6,113 nucleotides of DNA from Chamaesiphon sp031376885 (GCA_031376885.1 JANMEL010000295.1:1-6113); one strand, 5' to 3'. Counted from the stretch's first letter, positions 1-5,879 are shown. Made by a program: numbers and translations. The notes: a model not told the origin generated them from the letters alone.

Positions 1-31
1 ATCTACGTCTCTCATCAGCGCGAACAAAACT

Positions 32-88
32 CCTATCCCCTATCCCCTATCCCCTATCCCCTATCCCCTATCCCCTATCCCCTATCCC
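32..88 (+). repeat. Heptanucleotide tandem repeat (CCCCTAT-type, 8 units) abutting aroE
   Basis: The TAT of each unit recurs every 7 bases at 34, 41, 48, 55, 62, 69, 76 and 83, with only C/T-rich CCCC between, and no mismatches. The array ends directly against the ATG at 89. Read on the + strand all three frames are stop-free and encode a PIPYPLS-like heptapeptide; the opposite strand has TAG in every frame. It resembles the short tandemly repeated heptamers (STRR class) described in cyanobacteria. It leaves no room for a purine-rich ribosome binding site before aroE. A related array lies at 4143-4184. Confidence 0.93.
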
Positions 89-994
89 ATGCAAATTACA
101 GGTACAACCAAATTGCTCGGAGTCATCGGCGATCCGATCGCCCATTCACTTTCGCCCGTCATGCACAATGCGGCGATCGCCAAATTAGGTGACGATTATG
201 TGTATGTGGCATTTCCCGTGACTCCAGCCAATCTCGCTACTGCATTAGCTGGTTTCAGCGCAATGGGCGTAGTTGGCTGCAACGTGACAATTCCTCACAA
301 ACAGGCAATCATCCCTCTATTGTCAGAGATTAGCCCTCTTGCTCAAGCGGTAGGCGCGGTAAACACCATCTGGAACACCGAAACGGGTTGGCAAGGTACA
401 AATACGGATGTGGCGGGATTTATTGCGCCTCTAGAGGCATTAGAGCGGGAGTGGGGCGAGGCTACGGCGGTGATTTTGGGGAATGGTGGAGCGGCGCGGG
501 CGGTAGTGGCTGGCTGTCATCAGTTAGGCTGTGGGGAAATTCATGTCTTGGGTAGAGATGAGGCAAAGTTAACGGCTTTTGCGCGGAGTTGGCTAGATGT
601 GGAGCTGGCTGTGAATGGGGAAGATTTACCGAGGTTAGTTAAATTGCAGACTCATTTATGGGATGAATTGGCAAGATTAATCGATCGAGAAAACTTGCTG
701 CTCATTAATAGTACGCCGATCGGGATGCACCCTCAAATCGATCTTAGTCCAGTTAGTGAAGAATTGATGTTGAAATTGAGGGCTGGGGCGATCGTTTACG
801 ATTCGATCTATATACCCAGGCCGACTAAGTTGCTACAATTGGCTCAAGCTGTGCCAGGTGTAACGGCGATCGATGGTTTGGAAATGCTGGTACAACAGGG
901 CGCGGTAGCTCTGGAACTTTGGCTCCAACAATCTGCTCCAGTCGAGGTGATGCGCCAAGCTTTATTAGATCGTTTGGCGATTAAACTCCCATGA
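89..994 (+). CDS. aroE: Shikimate dehydrogenase (NADP-dependent), AroE
   Basis: Cytosolic enzyme of the shikimate pathway that reduces 3-dehydroshikimate to shikimate with NADPH. The 301-residue product has the family layout. The N-terminal substrate domain has the shikimate-binding serines S20 and S22 in HSLSPVMHN, the catalytic lysine K71 in NVTIPHK, N92, and D107 in NTDVAGF. The Rossmann domain opens with GNGGAAR (131-137), followed by LGRD (154-157), NSTPIGM (207-213) and a YxPxxT stretch (241-246), then Q269-Q270-G near the C-terminus. Nothing essential is missing, and the length is slightly above the roughly 270-290 residues common in the family. The ATG at 89 is the first start-type codon in a frame that stays open upstream to the window edge; the residues before it would be only repeat-encoded PIPYPLS. 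No Shine-Dalgarno is visible because the heptamer array touches the ATG. The next gene follows after 72 bp on the same strand. Confidence 0.97.
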   Translation: MQITGTTKLLGVIGDPIAHSLSPVMHNAAIAKLGDDYVYVAFPVTPANLATALAGFSAMGVVGCNVTIPHKQAIIPLLSEISPLAQAVGAVNTIWNTETGWQGTNTDVAGFIAPLEALEREWGEATAVILGNGGAARAVVAGCHQLGCGEIHVLGRDEAKLTAFARSWLDVELAVNGEDLPRLVKLQTHLWDELARLIDRENLLLINSTPIGMHPQIDLSPVSEELMLKLRAGAIVYDSIYIPRPTKLLQLAQAVPGVTAIDGLEMLVQQGAVALELWLQQSAPVEVMRQALLDRLAIKLP

Positions 995-1004
995 TAAGAT
1001 TAGG

Positions 1005-1050
1005 CGCAGGGCACAGCACATTTTGGCTACGCTCAATGCACGCCCCTACG
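1005..1050 (+). repeat. Degenerate dispersed-repeat fragment in the aroE-phosphatase spacer
   Basis: This stretch between aroE and the phosphatase ends in CGCCCCTACG (1041-1050). The same ten bases, with one more matching 5' base, form the left arm region of the perfect hairpin at 5847-5879. The matching GTAGGGGCG half is absent here, so it looks like a decayed copy of a palindromic repeat family. The link rests on about ten shared bases and is tentative. Confidence 0.35.
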
Positions 1051-1054
1051 AGTT

Positions 1055-1060
1055 GAGGAT
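1055..1060 (+). promoter_or_regulatory. Ribosome binding site supporting the TTG start of the phosphatase
   Basis: GAGGAT lies 6 bases before the TTG at 1067 (GAGG ends 8 bases before it), normal Shine-Dalgarno spacing. No ATG or GTG in the frame offers an alternative that keeps the N-terminal RHG motif, so this site decides the start. Confidence 0.7.
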
Positions 1061-1066
1061 AAGACC

Positions 1067-2410
1067 TTGAGTACGCGAGTTATAATTTTACGTCACGGAC
1101 AAAGTACATTCAATAGTCAAGGGCGCATCCAAGGGCGCAGCGATGCCTCAGTATTGACCGATCGCGGTCGAGAAGATGCCCAAACTACGGGTAAAGCATT
1201 TCAAGGTCTAAAGTTCGATCGGGTCTATTGTAGCCCCTTACAGCGGGCGCAGCAGACAGCCGGAGAAGTCCTATCTTGTCTGGAAGATGAATATAGTTTG
1301 CAGACAGACGATCGATTGTTGGAGATCGATATTCCCCTGTGGGAAAATATGCTCAACAGCGAAGTCAAGGAGAAATATGGGGCGGAATACAAAGCGTGGA
1401 AAGAACGTCCCCATGAATTGAAAATGCTCTTACCTCAAGCAGATGGTAGCGAAAAAGAGCATTTTCCAGTTTTAGCTCTATACGCTCAAGCTAGTAAATT
1501 CTGGGAACAGATCTTACCACAACACGCCGGACAAACTATTCTGATTGTCGCCCATAATGGGATTAATCGCGCCCTAATTAGCACAGCTTTGGGAATTCCG
1601 GCCGATCGATATCATAGCGTCCAACAGTCAAATTGTGGTGTTAGCGTACTGAATTTTAGCGGCGGTTGGGGTGAAAATGTTCAATTAGAATCTCTCAATC
1701 AAACCAGTCATTTGGGTCAAAATTTACCCACTTTTAGACCCCCAAATAATGGCCCTCGGTTTTTGCTGATCCGTCATGGCGAAACCGACTGGAATCGCGC
1801 TGGCAAATTTCAGGGTCAAATTGATGTCCCTCTCAACGATAATGGACGCAATCAGGGCAGTCTAGCCGCTGAATTTTTAAAAACCGTGCCGATCGAATTT
1901 GGGTTCACTAGCACCATGCTACGTCCCAAAGAGACTGCCCAAATCATTCTCAAACACCATCCTCAAGTAGAATTACATGAAGATGCAGATCTGCGCGAAA
2001 TCAGTCATGGACTCTGGGAAGGGAAATTTGAAGCCGAAATCAAAGCTGAATTCCCTGGGGAATTGGAGCGTTGGCACCACGAACCAGAACACGTTCAAAT
2101 GCCCGAAGGTGAAAATCTGCAAGGGGTATCGCAACGAGCTATTGCAGCTTGGCAAAAATTGCTGGCACAGGTAGGCAATACTCAGCAAACTGGGATCGTC
2201 GTCGCTCACGATGCCACGAATAAGGTGCTGCTCTGTCATCTCCTGGGTCTGAGTTTAGCTGATTTCTGGAAGATCAAACAGGGCAATGGGGCGGTGACAG
2301 TTATCGACTATCCCAATGGAATTGATGGTCAACCTGTCATTCAAGCATTGAATATTACCAGTCATCTTTCTGGTGGTATTCTCGACAAAACTGCGGCTGG
2401 CGCACTCTAA
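1067..2410 (+). CDS. Histidine phosphatase with two tandem phosphoglycerate mutase-like domains
   Basis: A 447-residue protein made of two complete histidine phosphatase (branch 1) domains joined by a short linker near 215-230. Domain 1 has RHGQSTFN with phospho-accepting H10, R60 in CSPLQRAQQTA, acidic E86 and the second histidine H163 in VAHNGINR. Domain 2 has RHGETDWN with H237, R286, E311 in LREISHGLWEG, PEGEN (346-350) and H381 in VAHDATNK. All four core residues are present in both halves, so both may be catalytic. The fold hydrolyses or transfers phosphate on small metabolites through a phosphohistidine. The substrate is not readable from sequence. A double mutase-like architecture is also found in the plant chloroplast protein annotated as 2-carboxy-D-arabinitol-1-phosphatase, which makes a sugar-phosphate role linked to Rubisco a reasonable guess; phosphoglycerate mutase or alpha-ribazole phosphatase labels are alternatives. 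It starts at TTG 1067, supported by GAGGAT. Its 3' end converges with the cupin gene. Confidence 0.93.
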   Translation: MSTRVIILRHGQSTFNSQGRIQGRSDASVLTDRGREDAQTTGKAFQGLKFDRVYCSPLQRAQQTAGEVLSCLEDEYSLQTDDRLLEIDIPLWENMLNSEVKEKYGAEYKAWKERPHELKMLLPQADGSEKEHFPVLALYAQASKFWEQILPQHAGQTILIVAHNGINRALISTALGIPADRYHSVQQSNCGVSVLNFSGGWGENVQLESLNQTSHLGQNLPTFRPPNNGPRFLLIRHGETDWNRAGKFQGQIDVPLNDNGRNQGSLAAEFLKTVPIEFGFTSTMLRPKETAQIILKHHPQVELHEDADLREISHGLWEGKFEAEIKAEFPGELERWHHEPEHVQMPEGENLQGVSQRAIAAWQKLLAQVGNTQQTGIVVAHDATNKVLLCHLLGLSLADFWKIKQGNGAVTVIDYPNGIDGQPVIQALNITSHLSGGILDKTAAGAL

Positions 2411-2413
2411 ATC

Positions 2414-2545
2414 GATTCCGCAAAGCGGAGGCTCTCGGTTACGAACATTTCGCCACTTGCCTATCGTACCCCCGACTTCTCTAATAAGTTGGGGGTATAG
2501 CGATCGATGTTATCCTTGTTCCCATAGCGTCCGCCTTGCGGAATC
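2414..2545. repeat. MITE-like element with 20-bp imperfect terminal inverted repeats
   Basis: Positions 2414-2433 match the reverse complement of 2526-2545 at 18 of 20 bases. Each arm carries its own mini-palindrome (CCGC-3nt-GCGG). Between the arms lies the strong hairpin at 2467-2497. The unit is 132 bp, has no coding capacity of its own for a transposase, and covers the 3' end of the minus-strand cupin gene. Small non-autonomous inverted-repeat elements and palindromic repeats of this kind are common in cyanobacteria. No target-site duplication was recognised, so insertion by transposition is an inference. Confidence 0.55.
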
Positions 2546-2982
2546 ACAGATTTCAACAGCCTAAATAGTCGGGGTATTTTACCGCTATTATAAACGCGAA
2601 ATTCACGAGCTACGGTGGCCCCATCGTCTCGTACGGCTTGATTGATCACGATCGAACCATTTGGGTCAGAAACAGACCGATGGAAGGTTCCACGGGGAAT
2701 TCGCAGCATTTCCCGCTCGGATTCTAGGCGGACAATATGAAAGGGATTGCTCCATGAGAAATTCACCAAATAAAATGTCCTACCCCCAGATATGGCGAGT
2801 AAATTGTCTTCTTGGTGGGAATGAAGATAAAATTCCCAGTCACCTTCGCTACTGTCTGGGGGACTAATGGCGGCTCCTTGATGAGCTACTAAGTCACGCA
2901 CATTAGAATCGGGGATGGTAATATCAAAAAATCGGACGCTAGGAGTGTCGCGAAACTTCTTATATGTCAGTAGTTCAAACAT
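2461..2982 (-). CDS. Cupin-fold protein of unknown function, C-terminus extended by a repeat
   Basis: A 173-residue soluble protein without signal peptide or membrane segment. Cupin motif 1 is HSH (H54, H56) followed by G67 at the canonical distance, and motif 2 is PRGTFH (96-101) with third metal-ligand candidate H101. The usual glutamate four residues after the second histidine is N60; E58 and D59 are close by, so metal binding may be altered. Cupins range from dioxygenases and isomerases to sugar or metabolite binders; I cannot assign a substrate. The start was moved to the ATG at 2982: the purine stretch GAGGTG (2988-2993 on the minus strand) sits 5 bases before it, while the upstream GTG at 2988 overlaps that site. 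Residues from about 146 to 173 (VIPQGGRY onward) are encoded by the inverted-repeat element, so the ancestral protein probably ended near residue 145. The gene lies downstream of the Rieske oxygenase on the same strand, 193 bp apart. Confidence 0.8.
   Translation of the reverse strand: MFELLTYKKFRDTPSVRFFDITIPDSNVRDLVAHQGAAISPPDSSEGDWEFYLHSHQEDNLLAISGGRTFYLVNFSWSNPFHIVRLESEREMLRIPRGTFHRSVSDPNGSIVINQAVRDDGATVAREFRVYNSGKIPRLFRLLKSVIPQGGRYGNKDNIDRYTPNLLEKSGVR
2467..2497. terminator. Bidirectional hairpin between convergent genes
   Basis: TACCCCCGACTT (2467-2478) pairs with AAGTTGGGGGTA (2486-2497) over 12 positions with one G-U wobble, around a 7-base loop. It lies 57 bases beyond the phosphatase stop and overlaps the last codons of the cupin gene. 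There is no long T-run on either side, so it could be a terminator, an mRNA 3'-end stabiliser, or simply the core of a dispersed palindromic repeat. Confidence 0.5.
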
Positions 2983-2987
2983 CGTCA

Positions 2988-2993
2988 CACCTC
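2988..2993 (-). promoter_or_regulatory. Ribosome binding site selecting the ATG start of the cupin gene
   Basis: On the minus strand the bases read GAGGTG, complementary to the 16S rRNA tail, and end 5 bases before the ATG at 2982. The GTG codon at 2988 shares bases with this site and so is an unlikely start. Confidence 0.65.
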
Positions 2994-3001
2994 ACCAAAA
3001 T

Positions 3002-3007
3002 ATTGTA
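3002..3007 (-). promoter_or_regulatory. Possible -10 element upstream of the cupin gene
   Basis: TACAAT on the minus strand (5 of 6 to TATAAT) lies 19 bases before the ATG at 2982. A TTGGAT hexamer 18 bases further upstream is only a weak -35. It would give the cupin gene its own short-leader transcript. The rest of the 3008-3175 spacer is AT-rich with no recognised feature. Confidence 0.25.
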
Positions 3008-3175
3008 CTTGCATCTTTTTTAAATATCCAATCTCGCTCTGGATCCTTAGACGGATAGGCGATCGAGATAGTTGCCGTCAAATTTTGGTAACATTGAATA
3101 CATAATCTCCGAATATCGGCGATCGATTTGAATCAACATATCTTTATTTTACCCAATTTGATTTGAGATTTAACT

Positions 3176-4138
3176 CTACTCGCGAAGTTTGCGATATTGG
3201 AGTTGCAGGGCATCGGCGGCGACGTGGAGTTCGGTATTGAGTTGGGTAGGAATAATTTGAGGACGTTGAGATTCGACGATCGGTTTATCTTGAGTAAATA
3301 TTTTCATCGTGCGATCGAAGGCATCTTTATCAGCCCATTTACCTCGGAAAAATGTCCGAAAATTAATCCATTTACTAATCGTCGTATTGGCATCGATCGG
3401 CACATGAGCCGTCCAAATAATTAGTTTACCAAAGGGTAAATTAACTTCTAGAAAAGTGATATTTGGCAGCCAAAAGCCCGTTCGAGTTTGAATATCGATC
3501 GGCTCTTTCTGGGCCAAAAATTTCCACAATCCTTTGGGTGGATTGGGCTTGAGCATCACTGTCGCACTGGCACCCGAATCATAATTCTCGATCGCCAAAT
3601 CACCGATCTCTGGTGCGTCAGGATTGCCAAAAGCTTTCCCATGCACGAATGGAGCATGAGCAAAATCTAGCCCATTTTCCAGCACCCGCTCGTAATTAGC
3701 ATTCCAGTGGAATTCACCCTGAATCGACCTAAATCTGGCATCCTGAAATTGAGGGATTTGGGGGATAGGCGAACTGTTTTCCATGCCTTCCTCGCCCAAA
3801 AATAGCCAGATCCAGCCAGATCGATCGCAAACTGGATAGGTAGTCATTTTAGCTTGAATCGGAATCTTGGCTGGCGGTAACTGAGAGGGAATTTTGACAC
3901 AACTACCACTATCGGCTTGATAATGCCAACCATGATAGGGGCAAACGATACAATCACCGACGACAGAACCATTTGCCAGAGCTGCACCACGATGGATACA
4001 GGTATCATCCATCGCCCGAATTTGACCATCCTTCGTCCGAAATAATACTAACTCTCGATCGAGTATTTTCAACGCTTTGGGTCGATCGACGATCGCACTG
4101 CTAAACTCGACGGCGTACCAAAAGTTACTTGGCATCAT
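3176..4138 (-). CDS. Rieske non-heme iron oxygenase, alpha-subunit/monooxygenase type
   Basis: A 320-residue iron-sulfur oxygenase. The N-terminal Rieske [2Fe-2S] domain has C47-x-H49 and C66-PY-H69-GW, the standard ligand pattern. The catalytic domain has ENGLDFAHAPFVH with E154-N155, bridging D158 and iron ligands H161 and H166; D284 in FTQDKPIVESQ is the likely third ligand. Size and layout fit the VanA/dicamba-monooxygenase-like group, which hydroxylate or O-demethylate small, often aromatic, substrates using electrons from a separate ferredoxin or reductase. No C-terminal membrane anchor or CxxC motif like that of pheophorbide a oxygenase is present. Chlorophyllide a oxygenase-type enzymes are a more distant alternative; the substrate is unknown. 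The start is ATG at 4138 (or the adjacent ATG at 4135). A TTG at 4192 is in frame, but its 18 extra residues are encoded almost wholly by the heptamer array. No Shine-Dalgarno is visible before the ATGs. It is divergent from the kinase gene and followed on its own strand by the cupin gene. Confidence 0.9.
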   Translation of the reverse strand: MMPSNFWYAVEFSSAIVDRPKALKILDRELVLFRTKDGQIRAMDDTCIHRGAALANGSVVGDCIVCPYHGWHYQADSGSCVKIPSQLPPAKIPIQAKMTTYPVCDRSGWIWLFLGEEGMENSSPIPQIPQFQDARFRSIQGEFHWNANYERVLENGLDFAHAPFVHGKAFGNPDAPEIGDLAIENYDSGASATVMLKPNPPKGLWKFLAQKEPIDIQTRTGFWLPNITFLEVNLPFGKLIIWTAHVPIDANTTISKWINFRTFFRGKWADKDAFDRTMKIFTQDKPIVESQRPQIIPTQLNTELHVAADALQLQYRKLRE

Positions 4139-4142
4139 GATT

Positions 4143-4184
4143 GGATAGGGAATAGGGGATAGGGGATAGGGGATAGGAAATAGG
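4143..4184 (-). repeat. Heptanucleotide tandem repeat (6 units) before the Rieske oxygenase
   Basis: On the + strand GGATAGG-type units begin at 4143, 4150, 4157, 4164, 4171 and 4178; three are identical in a row and the second and sixth are variant. On the minus strand this reads CCTATCC, the same family as 32-88, and ends 5 bases before the ATG at 4138. The strand running into the gene is stop-free, so a start search can wrongly extend the gene with an FPIPYPLSPIPYP tail. Confidence 0.9.
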
Positions 4185-4203
4185 GAAAACAATACTAAAC
4201 AAG

Positions 4204-4232
4204 ATTGTATCGCTACTTTCGGAGGAGGTCTA
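4204..4232 (-). promoter_or_regulatory. Candidate sigma70-type promoter for the Rieske oxygenase
   Basis: On the minus strand TAGACC (4227-4232, 4 of 6 to TTGACA) and TACAAT (4204-4209, 5 of 6 to TATAAT) are separated by exactly 17 bases. A transcript starting near 4197 would have a leader of about 60 bases made mostly of the heptamer array. Confidence 0.35.
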
Positions 4233-4244
4233 ATGCTAAATTAG
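4221..4244 (+). other. Strong Shine-Dalgarno followed by a three-codon ORF (ATG CTA AAT TAG)
   Basis: GGAGGAGGT at 4221-4229 is a near-ideal ribosome binding site, placed 3 bases before an ATG at 4233, yet the frame stops after three codons at 4242-4244. It lies about 140 bases before the kinase start, which itself has no visible ribosome binding site. It could be a minimal leader peptide, the remnant of a lost gene start, or chance; the same bases overlap the -35 region proposed for the opposite strand. Confidence 0.35.
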
Positions 4245-4309
4245 TTGAGACATTGCTCTGATGCGCGAATGTGGTCGATCGTGTCAAAATAGGTAGATAA
4301 GTGTCTAAA

Positions 4310-4319
4310 AGTAGCTACT
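4310..4319. other. Perfect 10-bp palindrome upstream of the kinase
   Basis: AGTAGCTACT is its own reverse complement and lies 61 bases before the kinase ATG in the divergent intergenic region. It could be an operator half-site pair, but a palindrome this short is weak evidence on its own. Confidence 0.2.
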
Positions 4320-4380
4320 CCCTTCGGCTCTCAAAAAATAGACAATTGCGATTCACTATCCACTCCTCACCATCTACTTT

Positions 4381-5784
4381 ATGATGTCAGAGTCTTCGCC
4401 GCTTACTCCTGGTATTGTATTAGGCAACCGTTATGAGATTATTCGCGAACTTGGGCGGGGTGGATTTGGGAGGACTTATTTAAGTATCGATCGCAATAAA
4501 TTTGGCGAAAAATGCGTTCTCAAAGAGTTTGCGCCCCAAGTCAAAGGCGATGCCGAGCTTCAAAAGGCGAAGGAATTATTTGAACGTGAAGCTGGAGTTT
4601 TGTATAAGCTCGATCGTGTGCAGATACCGAGATTTCGAGAGCTATTTCGAGTTAGCAATAATCGGGTTGAATCATTATTTTTAGTTCAAGATTATGTGGA
4701 GGGCGAAACCTATCACAATTTATTGAATCAACGATTGAAACAAGGGCGAGTATTTACCGAAGCCGAGATGGTGCAATTTTGTATAGACTTATTACCCGTA
4801 ATTGAATATATTCACTCATTAGGCGTAATTCATCGGGATATTTCTCCCGATAATATTATCTATCGTCACAGCGACAGATTGCCAGTACTGATCGATTTTG
4901 GTGGTGTCAAACAATTGGCTATCACCGCAGTTTCCAACTATAGCCAAGCCAAAGTCGAGACTCGTCTCGGCAAACAAGGCTATGCTCCAGAAGAACAAAT
5001 GTTGCGGGGAAAAGTATCTCCCGCTAGCGATCTCTATGCGGTAGCGACTACTGTACTCGTACTCCTGACGGGGAAAGAACCCAAAGCAATGTATGATGCT
5101 TCCGAGAGAATATGGGAGTGGAGAAAATATGTCAATCTCAGCCCCGAATTTGGTGCCATAATCGATCGCTTACTCCAACACAATCCCCAAAATCGTTATC
5201 AGTCAGCACGAGAAGTTTTGACGATCCTCTCCACCAATCCTGTCGCTTACTCCCCACCAATTCCATCAAATCCACCCCCTCGCCGTCAAATCACCCAACT
5301 TCCAACCATCAAAGTTAGCCCCAAAGGGAATCCTGGCGGAGCGATGGCGACAATTCTGAGTCAAAATCCCGATGAGTGGAAAAAACCCGCTTGGCAAGTC
5401 ACTAAAGTCATGACCAAAATTTTCGTCGTTTGTCTGGTAGGTAATTTCGCCATCAAATGGGCGAAATCGATCGATCCGGTTAGAATGGTCGAAGATCGGA
5501 TTAATAGTGCCATAGCGGGCATTTTCAACTCAATTCCCAATCCATTTGAGTCTCGCCCCAATTCGCGCCAACCAAATCCTTCGACATCCGAACGTCAACG
5601 AGATTTAGATCGACGACTAGAGCGACTGAATATCCCCGCCACAAAATTTTATCGTCAAGTCGATCGAGCATTCTATCTCAAGCATCCAGAACTCAATCGT
5701 CGATCGTTAACCAGTAAACCAGAAGATGAAGGGTTGCGTCAAGAATGGCAAGATATCGCCGTCGAACTATTAAATAATCGGTAG
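4381..5784 (+). CDS. Hanks-type Ser/Thr protein kinase with C-terminal extension
   Basis: A 467-residue protein kinase. The catalytic domain (about 18-285) has the glycine loop GRGGFG (25-30), ATP lysine K48 in VLKEF, helix-C glutamate E70, catalytic loop HRDISPDN (151-158), DFG at 172-174, YAPEEQ (201-206), D217 in SDLYAV and R272 near the domain end. All invariant residues needed for phosphotransfer are present except the catalytic-loop lysine, which is serine (S155); HRDxSPxN forms occur in other bacterial kinases. A proline-rich linker (about 287-314) follows. Next is a short hydrophobic stretch around 343-361 that could be one weak membrane segment, then a charged, mostly helical module (about 404-467) that I do not recognise. 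Its target and signal are unknown. Two ATGs are adjacent (4381, 4384); no Shine-Dalgarno is seen. It is divergent from the oxygenase; a hairpin 62 bp past the stop may end its transcript. Confidence 0.93.
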   Translation: MMSESSPLTPGIVLGNRYEIIRELGRGGFGRTYLSIDRNKFGEKCVLKEFAPQVKGDAELQKAKELFEREAGVLYKLDRVQIPRFRELFRVSNNRVESLFLVQDYVEGETYHNLLNQRLKQGRVFTEAEMVQFCIDLLPVIEYIHSLGVIHRDISPDNIIYRHSDRLPVLIDFGGVKQLAITAVSNYSQAKVETRLGKQGYAPEEQMLRGKVSPASDLYAVATTVLVLLTGKEPKAMYDASERIWEWRKYVNLSPEFGAIIDRLLQHNPQNRYQSAREVLTILSTNPVAYSPPIPSNPPPRRQITQLPTIKVSPKGNPGGAMATILSQNPDEWKKPAWQVTKVMTKIFVVCLVGNFAIKWAKSIDPVRMVEDRINSAIAGIFNSIPNPFESRPNSRQPNPSTSERQRDLDRRLERLNIPATKFYRQVDRAFYLKHPELNRRSLTSKPEDEGLRQEWQDIAVELLNNR

Positions 5785-5846
5785 GCTCACATCTTCCACC
5801 AATGCAGAAATACTATTACGGCATTAATCCAGGGCGGGCACAAGAC

Positions 5847-5879
5847 CGCGCCCCTACGTGATTAAATTGTAGGGGCGCG
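5847..5879. terminator. Perfect 11-bp GC-rich hairpin downstream of the kinase
   Basis: CGCGCCCCTAC (5847-5857) is the exact complement of GTAGGGGCGCG (5869-5879) around an 11-base AT-rich loop. On the + strand it is followed by AGCTTTT, a short T-run, so it can act as a kinase terminator. Its arm also resembles 1041-1050, suggesting a dispersed palindromic repeat that doubles as a terminator. Confidence 0.5.

Noticed and set aside
1..31. C-terminal end of an upstream gene
   Set aside because: All three plus frames are open through this short stretch and the stop-free array, so no frame can be preferred; too little sequence to call.
32..88. CRISPR-like repeat array
   Set aside because: Units are 7 bp and directly joined, without spacers; it is a simple tandem repeat.
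1973..2239. Minus-strand 88-codon open frame
   Set aside because: Lies wholly inside the second phosphatase domain, whose motifs are intact; shadow of the real gene with no recognisable motif or ribosome binding site.
2373..2564. Plus-strand 63-codon frame across the convergent junction
   Set aside because: Covers the end of the phosphatase gene and the inverted-repeat element; its sequence is repeat-derived and has no family resemblance.
2983..2988. GTG start at 2988 for the cupin gene
   Set aside because: The GTG overlaps the only Shine-Dalgarno, which is correctly spaced for the ATG at 2982.
4138..4192. TTG start at 4192 for the Rieske oxygenase
   Set aside because: The added 18 residues are almost all heptamer-encoded (FPIPYPLSPIPYP), no ribosome binding site precedes the TTG, and two ATGs follow just before the conserved N-terminus.
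5361..5561. Minus-strand 66-codon open frame opposite the kinase C-terminal half
   Set aside because: Antisense shadow of the kinase gene without independent support.
5802..5861. 19-codon ATG frame downstream of the kinase
   Set aside because: Ends inside the hairpin at 5847-5879, has no ribosome binding site, and the second half is repeat sequence.
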